A stretch of 53,252 bases of DNA from the NCBI GenBank assembly GCA_030765235.1, contig JAVCCW010000008.1, positions 1-53,252 of the forward strand, read 5' to 3'. Below are positions 33,802 to 41,906 of this stretch, piece after piece; position 1 is the first letter of the stretch; every line of letters begins with the position of its first letter. The notes below the pieces were generated by a model, which saw nothing but the letters and a program-made list of their open reading frames with translations, was not told the DNA's origin and searched no databases. The stretch comes from Candidatus Gorgyraea atricola. Its GTDB lineage: Bacteria; Omnitrophota; Gorgyraeia; Gorgyraeales; Gorgyraeaceae. A program made the position numbers and the translations under genes.

Positions 33802-35352
33802 TTATTCCGCGGTATAACTTACAAAATCCGACTTTTTCTTTAATTCCTCGAAATATTTATTAAAACTGTCTTGTTTCTTTTTTGCAAGAAGCTCTTCTTT
33901 AAAGCCTTCCTTTTCCTCAATAAACTTGATCTCATCCATGTCCTGATATTCATCAAGCCTTAATAGGGCCCATGTTTCTGCCATTTTTATAGGGCCTGGT
34001 ATTTCGCCTATTTTTAATGAGGCGCACGCTTTTACAAAGTCTTTGGCAGGGCCTAATGCAGGTATGTAGTCGTTTCTGGTTATAAGATCAGTCTCTTTGA
34101 TTTCCTTTCCGATACTCTCGAGGGTTTGCCCATTTTTTATTCTTGCGTGAATTTTCTTAGCTTCCTTCTCAGATAACCCTATGGATTTATTTTTTGTATA
34201 AGAGGTTATTACAGTATCGCGTGTTTCTGAAAACTCAGGTATATAAGAGGCCTTTCTCTCTTCCAACCCTATCATGTAAAAACCCTTATCAGTTTTAATA
34301 AGGACATTTGATATTTCTCCATCACCCAGCTCAAAACCCCTCTTTGTAAATTCATATGACCAGCCTATGTCTGGGATCTCCTCCTGCATATTAAAAAAGC
34401 CTGTTTCTTTTGCCTCAAGCGCAAACGCTTTAGCAGTTTTTTCCATATCTTTTTTATCCAAAAGACTATCCAGGACCCTATAAGACAGCTCTTCCGCAAG
34501 GCTGGTCTTTTTTTCCATGCCGAGTTTTTCAGATATACTCTTTTTTATTGTCTCGTCCAACACCGGCATTTCTTCTGAATCAGGTTTTTCATAATCCGCG
34601 ATATGCTCTTCGAAATATCTCTTAATAGCTTCTTCATCCACATAGACCTCTTTATCAAATTGAGAAAAAAGGACTTCTATATATTTTACATTGATTTCCT
34701 CAGGCTTTCTGAACAAGCCCCTGTTCTCTTTGTAGAATTTTATAAGATCTAGTTCTTGATAGTGTACATCCTTTTCAAATTCGCCAAACGGTATTGATAT
34801 ATAAGACGCCTTTATCTTCTCGAATTTTTTCCTGTACTCTTTTTTTACTTCTTCGTCAGTTATAGAGACGCTGGAGGTGGCTTTTTCTCTGAGTTTGGAG
34901 ATAAGGATATCATCGCGCAGTTTGTTTTCCCACGAACGCGCGGCCTGGCCAAGCATTGATTTATATAATTTTTTATCAAATTTACCATCGCGCTGGAAGG
35001 CAGGAGCTGAGGTGATCCTTTCTACTACTTCACTATCGTTAGCGGATATCTTCTCTCTTTTTGCCGCTTCCAATAAAAGCAAACGGTTCCATGCCATCTG
35101 GTCAATGAATTCAGCAGGCACATTGTTGCCAAATGTCCTTATGGCCTGATCTCTTGCGACGCGCCACATATCAGCATGTTTATCGAAAGAGATCTTTTTA
35201 TTAAAGATCTTTCCTGCGTAGTTTGGACCTTTGCCTCTTTTTTTTCCAGTCGAGCCAGCTCCCCATACGACAAAGGCAGGGATTATTATTATAGCCAGCC
35301 CCCAAACTATGCGCTTCATATTCTTTTTCTTGCGTAGGAATTTTAATAACAT
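33802..35352 (-). CDS. SurA/PpiD-like membrane-anchored periplasmic chaperone
   Basis: One N-terminal membrane helix (IVWGLAIIIIPAFVVWG) after a basic KFLRKKKNMKR, then a SurA_N/PpiD-type helical domain (QMAWNRLLLLEAAKREKIS, FDKKLYKSML) and a region in the place of the parvulin isomerase (about 330-450) with weak motifs, so isomerase activity is uncertain. It probably helps outer-membrane or secreted proteins fold. The start at 35352 is preferred because a TATAAT on the minus strand lies at the alternative start 35361; the message may be leaderless. Confidence 0.82.
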   Translation of the reverse strand: MLLKFLRKKKNMKRIVWGLAIIIIPAFVVWGAGSTGKKRGKGPNYAGKIFNKKISFDKHADMWRVARDQAIRTFGNNVPAEFIDQMAWNRLLLLEAAKREKISANDSEVVERITSAPAFQRDGKFDKKLYKSMLGQAARSWENKLRDDILISKLREKATSSVSITDEEVKKEYRKKFEKIKASYISIPFGEFEKDVHYQELDLIKFYKENRGLFRKPEEINVKYIEVLFSQFDKEVYVDEEAIKRYFEEHIADYEKPDSEEMPVLDETIKKSISEKLGMEKKTSLAEELSYRVLDSLLDKKDMEKTAKAFALEAKETGFFNMQEEIPDIGWSYEFTKRGFELGDGEISNVLIKTDKGFYMIGLEERKASYIPEFSETRDTVITSYTKNKSIGLSEKEAKKIHARIKNGQTLESIGKEIKETDLITRNDYIPALGPAKDFVKACASLKIGEIPGPIKMAETWALLRLDEYQDMDEIKFIEEKEGFKEELLAKKKQDSFNKYFEELKKKSDFVSYTAE

Positions 35353-35403
35353 GCTAACCATTATACACTTTATGTATTGAAAAATCTATGTTAAAATATT
35401 CAT

Positions 35404-37110
35404 ATGATGAAAAACCAAGAGATAGCTGAGGTCTTTAGACAGATTGCACAGATCCTTGAGGTAAGGGGAGAGAACGTATTCAGGGTTCGCGCGTATGAGC
35501 GCGCAGCACGCAACATAGAATCTATGCCTGAAGATATAGAGGTTTTTGTAAAAGAAGAGAGACTCACAGCCATACCTGGCATTGGAAAAGACCTGGAAGA
35601 AAAGATAAAAGAGATTGTTTCAAGCGGGAGGCTTGAGTATTTAGAAGATCTGAAGAAGAATACGCCAAAAGGACTTATTCAGATGCTATCTATACCGGGC
35701 GTAGGACCTAAGACAGCAAAGCTATTATACGATAAATTACAGATACAGGACATGGTGATGCTTGAGAGAATGGCTCACATGGGAAAGATAAAAGATGTCC
35801 CTGGCATAAAACAGAAGACCGTTGAAAATATACTGCGCGGCATAGAGCTTATTAAAAAAGGTAGAGACAGGATGGATCTAAAGACAGCAATGGACGCATC
35901 CCAGAATTTTATCGAGCAGCTTAAAAAGTTAAAGGAAGTAAAAAGGATAGATCCTGCTGGCAGCCTGAGGCGAATGAAGGATACAGTGAGGGATATTGAT
36001 ATATTGGTTTCCTCGAAGAGCCCTGGCAAGGTCATGGATAGTTTTACGAGGCTACCAGATGTGCGAGACGTACTTGCAAAAGGCCCAACAAAATCGTCAA
36101 TAGTTACAAAAGATGGCATACAAGTAGATGTAAGGGTAATAAAAAATGCTTCATACGGCGCCGCGCTTATGTACTTCACTGGTTCAAAGGAGCATAATAT
36201 AAAATTACGTCAGCTGGCGATAAAAAAAGGTCTGAAGCTGAATGAATATGGCTTATTCAGGAAGGAAAAGGCAATAGCAGGCAAGACCGAGATAGAAATA
36301 TGCAAGAAATTAGGCATTAGCTATATCTCTCCTGAGCTAAGAGAGGACAGGGGTGAAGTCGAGGCGAGCATAGAAGGGGATCTTCCAAAGCTCGTGGAGC
36401 TAAAGGACGTAAAAGGCGATCTGCACGCGCATTCTAAATGGTCTGATGGTGGGAGTTCCATAGAGGAGGTTGTTCTAAAGGCAAGAGAACTGGGTTATGA
36501 ATATATTGCTATTACAGATCATTCGCAGGGCCTTAAGATAGCACAGGGCTTAAATAGGGATGAACTAAAATCCAAGAAAAAAGAGATAGATAGCCTGAAC
36601 AAGAAGTATAAGGATATAAAGGTATTATATGGTACAGAGGTGGACATTGATTCAGATGGGAACCTGGATTATCCTGACGATATCTTAAAGGATATGGATA
36701 TTGTTATAGCTGCAATACATTCTGGGTTTAAGCAGTCAAAGGAGAAGATAACCGAGCGTATTATTAAGGCATGCCAGAACAGGTATGTTAATATCTTGGC
36801 GCATCCTACTGGTAGGCTCTGGGGCGCAAGAGAGCCGTATGAGATAGAGCTCGAAGAGATACTTAAGGTATGTAGGGATACAAATACAGCCATTGAGATA
36901 AATAGTTATCCCCAGCGGCTGGACCTAAATGACACAGGTTGCCGCATGGCAAAGGAAAAGGGCGTTAAAATAGCAATAAATACAGACGCGCACATTGCCG
37001 CAGAACTTGATAATATTAACCTAGGCATCTCCGTAGCCCGCCGAGGCTGGCTTGAGAAAAAGGATGTAATAAATACTTTGTCCTTTGAGAAATTGAGGGA
37101 TAGGCTTTAA
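35404..37110 (+). CDS. polX: PolX-type DNA polymerase/3'-5' exonuclease
   Basis: The N-terminal two thirds is a family X polymerase: helix-hairpin-helix segments (IPGIGKDLEEKI, IPGVGPKTAKLL, VPGIKQKTVENIL) and the nucleotidyltransferase core AGSLRRMKDTVRDIDILV (Gly-Ser and Asp-x-Asp) with a third acid in GIQVDVRV. The C-terminal PHP domain (about 335-568) has DLHAHSKWSDG, ITDHSQ and INTDAHIA metal ligands. Used in base-excision repair. TAAAAT seven bases before the ATG could be a -10 box, so its message may also be leaderless; it is divergent from the chaperone gene. Confidence 0.95.
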   Translation: MMKNQEIAEVFRQIAQILEVRGENVFRVRAYERAARNIESMPEDIEVFVKEERLTAIPGIGKDLEEKIKEIVSSGRLEYLEDLKKNTPKGLIQMLSIPGVGPKTAKLLYDKLQIQDMVMLERMAHMGKIKDVPGIKQKTVENILRGIELIKKGRDRMDLKTAMDASQNFIEQLKKLKEVKRIDPAGSLRRMKDTVRDIDILVSSKSPGKVMDSFTRLPDVRDVLAKGPTKSSIVTKDGIQVDVRVIKNASYGAALMYFTGSKEHNIKLRQLAIKKGLKLNEYGLFRKEKAIAGKTEIEICKKLGISYISPELREDRGEVEASIEGDLPKLVELKDVKGDLHAHSKWSDGGSSIEEVVLKARELGYEYIAITDHSQGLKIAQGLNRDELKSKKKEIDSLNKKYKDIKVLYGTEVDIDSDGNLDYPDDILKDMDIVIAAIHSGFKQSKEKITERIIKACQNRYVNILAHPTGRLWGAREPYEIELEEILKVCRDTNTAIEINSYPQRLDLNDTGCRMAKEKGVKIAINTDAHIAAELDNINLGISVARRGWLEKKDVINTLSFEKLRDRL

Positions 37111-37355
37111 CCCAAAAGGAAGCCTGGTCGCTCAGGTGAAAATTTCCCCTGCACCACTCAGACCAAGGGGTCTTGGGGACGCAAAATTTTCCCAGCGTGA
37201 AAATTTTGCTCTTTTTTTACGCTCGCTCGCTAAAGTAGACAAAACAGTCACTGACTGTTTTGTCTACTTTAGCACCGTGCCCGCTCGCGTAAAAGAAGCC
37301 CCAATACCCCTTGGTCTGAGTGGTGCAGGGGAGCGACCAGGCCTCCTTTTGGGTT
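37109..37355. repeat. Nested inverted repeat, about 250 bp, after polX
   Basis: Outer arms begin at the polX stop codon (AACCCAAAAGGAAGCCTGG with inverse CCAGGCCTCCTTTTGGGTT). Next come arms starting CCCCTGCACCACTCAGACC (37146-37178 against 37299-37331), and at the centre a perfect palindrome with 22-base arms (37229-37273, GCTAAAGTAGACAAAACAG...). A separate hairpin GCAAAATTTT/AAAATTTTGC lies in the left part. It contains no gene. Confidence 0.92.
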
Positions 37356-37396
37356 TAAGACACGTAAAAAACCTTTAATAATCACGCTTTTTATGT

Positions 37397-37402
37397 TATA
37401 AT
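37397..37402 (+). promoter_or_regulatory. Possible -10 box of the ALRIPM-protein gene
   Basis: TATAAT 46 bases before the ATG; TTTAAT 17 bases upstream is a weak -35. Confidence 0.35.
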
Positions 37403-37448
37403 AAAAACTAGTTAAGAGAAAGGCAAAGGCTATTTTTTTGGGTGGATT

Positions 37449-38396
37449 ATGAGGAAGTTTAGAAAAAGGTATAATTTTAGGTTGAGGGTTAATATAGCCT
37501 TAGTATTTATGACAATAGCAATACTGGCGTATCAGAGTTTTGCCTATGCATTAAGAATACCGATGATGTCCACTTTTAATCTAAGGGAAAATGTCAACAG
37601 TCTTGATTTTGCACGAGTGATTATGATTTCCTCTGGTTTAGAAGTAAAGTACGATCCTTATTTTGAAGTTAATAGGCTACGTGAAAGGATATTAGAAGGC
37701 GAAAACATTGATACTATGTCCGAACTCTCTGGCTATGAATATGGCTTAGGAGCTCTTGTTAGACTAGGTAAATTGAGAAGGTATATTTATGTTAAAGGTA
37801 GTGTAACCGGAGACGGGGATTATTATCACATCTCTATAGATTCTAAGGCGTTACCTCGGAAACGATTATCTTATATTTACGATAGCTTCGCAAAGGTAGA
37901 GTCTTACCCTCATCCAGATACAGAATGCAAGACAAAATTGTCATTTAGTATTTTGAAAGATAAAGAAGTGCATGAGTTTTATACTGAAATAGCTGGTGAG
38001 ATTTTGCTAGGAGCAGACTTTACTTCGATTTATCAAAACCGCGCTACTTTGGTTTTGAAGGAAGAAGCTCTAAGGCAACTATTGAAGGCATTGAAACAGA
38101 AAGATTTAATTGAGACAAAAGAAGCTCATCAAGCTGAAAAGGATGGCAGACTTGTTTTATCACTTAAAGTTAGCGAGCCTATAATAGATATACTTTTCTT
38201 GGTAAGTATTTTTGTTGGAGAAATTAATATCAGAAAACCATTTGAGTTGGTTATCTTTTCTGAAACAAATACAGACACAAAAGAAATCTTTGAGAGACAA
38301 AAAACTTTATTTGCAAAGAAAATATCAAAAAAACAGACAGAACAGATTGTAGAAGAAGTGGTTATCCCCGAAATACAAGTCAGAAAGGGGATGTAA
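37449..38396 (+). CDS. Signal-anchored protein of unknown function with ALRIPM leader end
   Basis: A basic N-terminus (RKFRKRYNFRLR) and a hydrophobic helix (about 14-30) are followed by SFAYALRIPMMSTFNLRE. Leaders ending in A-L-R-x-P-M recur, to my knowledge, in proteins of Omnitrophota. The 315-residue body is helical and charged, with no domain I recognise; the KSEPIIDILFL region near 240 is more hydrophobic. Codon use is AT-richer than in neighbours, and the gene lies between two large palindromic regions, so it may be a mobile or fast-evolving gene. Confidence 0.6.
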   Translation: MRKFRKRYNFRLRVNIALVFMTIAILAYQSFAYALRIPMMSTFNLRENVNSLDFARVIMISSGLEVKYDPYFEVNRLRERILEGENIDTMSELSGYEYGLGALVRLGKLRRYIYVKGSVTGDGDYYHISIDSKALPRKRLSYIYDSFAKVESYPHPDTECKTKLSFSILKDKEVHEFYTEIAGEILLGADFTSIYQNRATLVLKEEALRQLLKALKQKDLIETKEAHQAEKDGRLVLSLKVSEPIIDILFLVSIFVGEINIRKPFELVIFSETNTDTKEIFERQKTLFAKKISKKQTEQIVEEVVIPEIQVRKGM

Positions 38397-38412
38397 GCTT
38401 AATTTGTTTATA

Positions 38413-38543
38413 TTTGGCAGGGCTGGGGCCGTAGGCACATTAGGAAGGTTTTGGCAAATGTCCGCAAGGATCCGCCTAAGGCGGACCGTAGCGGACGGCA
38501 AAATCTCTCCAGTGCCGAAGGCCCTAGCCCGGCCCTGCCAAAA
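38413..38543. repeat. Nested GC-rich inverted repeat
   Basis: The outer arms TTTGGCAGGGC and GGCCCTGCCAAA plus AGGCAC/GTGCC surround an inner hairpin at 38460-38496 (GTCCGC...GCGGAC around GGATCCGCC/GGCGGACC). With the 100-bp element that follows it fills the 369-base gap; no gene is visible there. Confidence 0.85.
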
Positions 38544-38597
38544 CCTACTATTGACTACCTACTCTTGATTTGTTATAATGAATACAGATATAAGTTA

Positions 38598-38697
38598 CCC
38601 CATTCCAAATTCTGAGTGATGCGCGATTTATTTTTTGGAACTACTTGCGTGCAATTCTAATGGGTTATTCGATGATTTTTAAGAATTTGGAACGGGG
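38598..38697. repeat. 100-bp inverted-repeat element, copy B
   Basis: Starts CCCCATTCCAAATTCT and ends AGAATTTGGAACGGGG, exactly 100 bp. Interior closely matches copy C (GAGTGATGCGCGATTTATTT, then TTTGGAACTACT). A locus-specific hairpin GCAATTTACG/CGTAAATTGC follows before the next gene. Confidence 0.95.
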
Positions 38698-38765
38698 CAA
38701 ATTCGCACAGCAATTTACGTTCACGTTGTTCCGTAAATTGCGTGCTCATTTGAAAGAGGTGAATT

Positions 38766-38996
38766 ATGGCGAGAAGAGCATGGCTTTTGTCGCTTTTTCT
38801 GGCGATCATAATCTCTTTGGGGGTGTTCACTCTTAAGGGCTTTGGCAGGGAGCAAAAATCTTCCAGTGATGCCAAAGACATTAAAGAGCTCTCAGAGAAG
38901 ATAGATGAAGTTTTAAAGAATCAACAGGATATGATAGCGCGTCTCGAGGATGTACGGGCGCAGCAGGATATAATAAGGGTCAGGGCTTCGCGATAG
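38766..38996 (+). CDS. Small membrane-anchored coiled-coil protein
   Basis: AAAGAGGTGAATT precedes the ATG. A single N-terminal helix (about 5-24, LLSLFLAIIISLGVFTL) is followed by a coiled coil from about 37 to 70 (IKELSEKIDEVLKNQQDM). No domain is recognised. It sits directly before the ccdA-like gene and may be a membrane partner of that thiol-redox system, which is only inferred. Confidence 0.65.
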   Translation: MARRAWLLSLFLAIIISLGVFTLKGFGREQKSSSDAKDIKELSEKIDEVLKNQQDMIARLEDVRAQQDIIRVRASR

Positions 38997-39012
38997 AACC
39001 CAAGGAGAAACT

Positions 39013-39729
39013 ATGACTAGTACAAGCGAAGTCTCTATTATTGTATCTTTTGTGGCCGGGCTCTTGACGTTTCTTTCTCCGTGTGTCCTACCTCTTTTTC
39101 CCTCATATATAACATATATAACAGGGCGGTCTTTTGAGGATTTAAAGACTGGCGGATCTTCCTTTAATATAAGAAAGATCACTGTTTTACATTCCTTATT
39201 TTTCATACTCGGGTTTTCTATCGTATTTATGCTTCTCGGTATCACATTCGCGTACCTGGGAAGCTTCTTTGGCATAAGAAAGAGCTGGCTGGAAAAAGCA
39301 GGCGGGATACTCATAATTCTATTCGGCCTGCATATGGCTGGCGTGTTTAATCTGGGTTTTTTGAGTCGAGCGAAAAAAACAGCCCTTGCTAAAAGAAAAA
39401 CAGGTTATTTTAGCTCTTTGTTAATAGGTATGGCATTTGCTTTTGGCTGGACACCGTGTGTGGGCCCTATACTTTCAACAATACTTATATACGCGTCCAC
39501 GCTCGAGAGCCTGCCCAGGGCAATAATGCTTTTGTCGTTTTATTCAATGGGTCTGGGCGTACCGTTTTTGATCTCGAGTCTCTTGATAAACCAGTTTCTT
39601 TTTATATTTAACCGCTTCAAGGGTTTTATGAAATTCGTCCCGATAATTACAGGAGTATTCTTAATAGGCGTAGGCATACTGCTATTCTTAGGGATATTTT
39701 CAAAACTTGCAGGCATGCTTGCTGCATAG
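39013..39729 (+). CDS. ccdA: CcdA/DsbD-type transmembrane thiol-electron carrier
   Basis: A 238-residue membrane protein with about six helices. FVAGLLTFLSPCVLPLFPSY and AFGWTPCVGPILSTIL carry the two conserved cysteines in the C-V-L-P and P-C-V-G-P motifs of CcdA. It carries reducing power from cytoplasmic thioredoxin to the outside. AAGGAG precedes the ATG. The TlpA-like gene, its natural partner, starts 11 bases downstream. Confidence 0.93.
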   Translation: MTSTSEVSIIVSFVAGLLTFLSPCVLPLFPSYITYITGRSFEDLKTGGSSFNIRKITVLHSLFFILGFSIVFMLLGITFAYLGSFFGIRKSWLEKAGGILIILFGLHMAGVFNLGFLSRAKKTALAKRKTGYFSSLLIGMAFAFGWTPCVGPILSTILIYASTLESLPRAIMLLSFYSMGLGVPFLISSLLINQFLFIFNRFKGFMKFVPIITGVFLIGVGILLFLGIFSKLAGMLAA

Positions 39730-39740
39730 AGGGAAAGTTC

Positions 39741-40250
39741 ATGGGTAAGAAAACCATTATTATTATATCAGTCCTTGTTTTGACAGCTATTATTTTATTC
39801 ACCTGGTTCAGCGGGATCAATAAGGTGCCCGAGGTAGTTTATAGGCCTGCCCCTGATTTTGCGCTTCTGGATATAAATGGTAATGAAACTACTCTGTCTA
39901 ATTTGAAAGGCAATATAGTGATACTTGATTTTTGGGCAACATGGTGTCCGCCCTGCAAGGCAGAGATACCGCACTTTATAGAGCTTCAGGATGAGTATAG
40001 AGATGAAGGTCTTGAGATAATAGGTATTTCATTTGACTGGAATGCAGAGAGGATATTAGGCGGTTTTGCAGAAGAGAATGGCATTAATTACACGCTTTTA
40101 ATAGGGACAGACGAGGTCAGCGACCTATATGGCGGCATAATGTCTCTACCTACAACCTTTGTCATAGATAGAGATGGCGGCATAAGAAAAAGATATATAG
40201 GTTACAAGGGAAAAGAAGTATTTGAGAAAGACATAAAGGAGCTTTTATGA
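39741..40250 (+). CDS. Membrane-anchored TlpA/ResA-like thioredoxin
   Basis: One N-terminal helix (about 5-22) holds the thioredoxin domain outside. YRPAPDFALLDINGNETTLSNLKG is the AhpC/TSA-like opening, FWATWCPPCK has the redox pair Cys69 and Cys72, and LPTTFVIDRDG has the cis-proline. It would pass electrons from CcdA to periplasmic disulphides or cytochrome haem sites. It overlaps metV by four bases. Confidence 0.92.
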   Translation: MGKKTIIIISVLVLTAIILFTWFSGINKVPEVVYRPAPDFALLDINGNETTLSNLKGNIVILDFWATWCPPCKAEIPHFIELQDEYRDEGLEIIGISFDWNAERILGGFAEENGINYTLLIGTDEVSDLYGGIMSLPTTFVIDRDGGIRKRYIGYKGKEVFEKDIKELL

Positions 40251-40906
40251 TCGTCAGTCAAAAAAAACCCTTTGAAGAAATATTGAAAGCGTTGGGGTCA
40301 AAGAAGAATGTCTTTTTAGTTGGCTGCGGGGATTGCGCTACTACTTGCAAGACTGGTGGAGAAAAAGAAGTTTTGGAAATGAAAAAACTCCTGGAAGAAA
40401 ATGGCAAGACTGTTACTGGATGGGCAATACCTGATTCTCCGTGTATTGCAAGCCAGACAAAGATGGTCTTTGCAAAGAACAAGAAGGCAATCGACGCATC
40501 TGACGCGTTTTTAGTGCTTTCATGTGGTCTTGGAGTACAGTCTGTTCTGGATAATGACAGGGCAAAGAGACTTGTTTGTACGGGATGCGATACGCTGTTC
40601 GGATCTATAGTAGATAAGACTGGCGTTGGATTTTTCGAAAGATGCGCAATGTGCGGGGAATGCGTGCTTAATGTTACAGGAGGCATTTGTCCTGTTACAA
40701 GGTGCGCAAAGGGTCTTTTAAACGGGCCATGCGGTGGTTCAGATAAGGGAAAATGCGAAATAGATAAGGATCAGGACTGCGCATGGATATTGATCTATAA
40801 TAGGCTTAAGGAATTAGGCAGCTTAGAGAATATGAAGAAGCGAAGGCCAGCAAAGGATTATTCTAAGACTACTAAGCCGAGAAAACTTTTAGTAAAAGGA
40901 GAATAA
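40247..40906 (+). CDS. metV: MetV-type methylenetetrahydrofolate reductase C-terminal/zinc-binding protein
   Basis: The C-terminal half carries CAMCGECVLNVTGGICPVTRCAKGLLNGPCGG, split here as CAMCGECVLN, GGICPVTRCAKG and LLNGPCGG, the MTHFR_C signature; the N-terminal half has further cysteines (VGCGDCATTCKTGG) and an alternating fold. In acetogens MetV forms a complex with MetF to reduce methylene-THF to methyl-THF in the Wood-Ljungdahl methyl branch. No metF is in the window. Neighbours include NifU-like and MTHFS genes, which fits folate and Fe-S metabolism. Confidence 0.88.
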   Translation: MIVSQKKPFEEILKALGSKKNVFLVGCGDCATTCKTGGEKEVLEMKKLLEENGKTVTGWAIPDSPCIASQTKMVFAKNKKAIDASDAFLVLSCGLGVQSVLDNDRAKRLVCTGCDTLFGSIVDKTGVGFFERCAMCGECVLNVTGGICPVTRCAKGLLNGPCGGSDKGKCEIDKDQDCAWILIYNRLKELGSLENMKKRRPAKDYSKTTKPRKLLVKGE

Positions 40907-40910
40907 GGTC

Positions 40911-41309
40911 ATGGAAGGGTTTAACACTCAATACAGTGAAAAGGTGATGGAGCATTTCAGGAATCCCAGGAATGTGGGAGAGATTCTGGACGCAGATGGA
41001 ATTGGGAATGTCGGAAACGCAGTCTGTGGAGACATCATGAAGCTCTATATTAAGGTGAGAGACAATATAATTGTGGATGCAAAGTTTAAAACGTACGGAT
41101 GTGGCGCAGCTATTGCCACTAGCAGTATGGTGACAGAACTTGTCAAGGGAAAGACTGTCGACGAGGCACTGAAACTTTCTAACAGGGCTGTTGCAGAGGC
41201 GCTAGGGGGATTACCTCCTATAAAGATGCATTGCTCGCTGCTCGCAGAGCAGGCACTTAAATCAGCAATCGATGATTATTTAGAAAAGAGTGGCAAGAAA
41301 AAGGCATGA
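40911..41309 (+). CDS. NifU/IscU-like Fe-S scaffold protein
   Basis: A 132-residue single-domain scaffold. The three cluster-binding cysteines are Cys39 (AVCGD, with Asp41), Cys64 (YGCGA) and Cys108 (HCSLL); YSEKVMEHFRNPRNVGE at the N-terminus is typical. No cysteine desulphurase adjoins it in the window. Its context between MetV and MTHFS suggests general Fe-S supply for the Rnf, Kor and MetV clusters. Confidence 0.92.
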   Translation: MEGFNTQYSEKVMEHFRNPRNVGEILDADGIGNVGNAVCGDIMKLYIKVRDNIIVDAKFKTYGCGAAIATSSMVTELVKGKTVDEALKLSNRAVAEALGGLPPIKMHCSLLAEQALKSAIDDYLEKSGKKKA

Positions 41310-41866
41310 ATAGAAAAGAAGTCTTAAGGAAAAAAATGAGACAACTATTAAATCGTCAAACAAAGTTGGAAAGGAGAATCAAAAGCAAAGCTATACAAAA
41401 AAAGCTATTTTCACAAAAAGAATTTTTAACATCAAAGTGCGTGATGCTTTATGTTTCAAAGGGCACGGCCGAAGTAGAGGCAGGTCCTATAATAAAAAAG
41501 GCCCTTTCAATGGGCAAAAAGGTGGTTTTACCAGTTACCTTAGTGAGAGAGAAGAATTTGAGGCCTGTTTGTTTTACAGGTTTCAAGCAGGGCATGAAAA
41601 AAAGCCTGTATGGTATTTACGAACCAAGAGAATCTAAACCTGGAAAATCTTTTAATGCGAAGAAGGTAGATCTGATAATAGTACCTGGCGTAGCTTTTGA
41701 TAAAAAGAACAACAGGCTCGGTCGTGGTAAGGGCTATTATGATAGTTTTTTAAAACGCATACCCAAGGATACGCCTAAGATAGGCCTAGGCTTTAGATTT
41801 CAGGTTTTGGATAAAATACCTACCACTGCTCGCGACATCCCTCTCACTGCTGTCATCACTAACTAG
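41306..41866 (+). CDS. 5-Formyltetrahydrofolate cyclo-ligase
   Basis: Turns 5-formyl-THF into methenyl-THF with ATP. A basic N-terminus, [18 protein letters not shown], and the signature [14 protein letters not shown] with the preceding [14 protein letters not shown] identify it (YgfA/FAU1 family). Length 186 is typical. It overlaps the NifU-like gene by four bases. It feeds the same folate pool as GlyA and PurN. Confidence 0.93.
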   Translation: MNRKEVLRKKMRQLLNRQTKLERRIKSKAIQKKLFSQKEFLTSKCVMLYVSKGTAEVEAGPIIKKALSMGKKVVLPVTLVREKNLRPVCFTGFKQGMKKSLYGIYEPRESKPGKSFNAKKVDLIIVPGVAFDKKNNRLGRGKGYYDSFLKRIPKDTPKIGLGFRFQVLDKIPTTARDIPLTAVITN

Positions 41867-41906
41867 GCAAGTCACATTTTACATATACAGTCAGGAGGTG
41901 TTTACA

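Noticed and set aside
37136-37378. An 80-residue protein within the nested repeat after polX
   Set aside because: The frame exists only because the palindrome lacks stops; there is no ribosome site and no recognisable protein feature.
38645-38836. Reading frame across the 100-bp element copy B
   Set aside because: It overlaps the well-supported small coiled-coil gene in another frame and is not kept in copies A and C.
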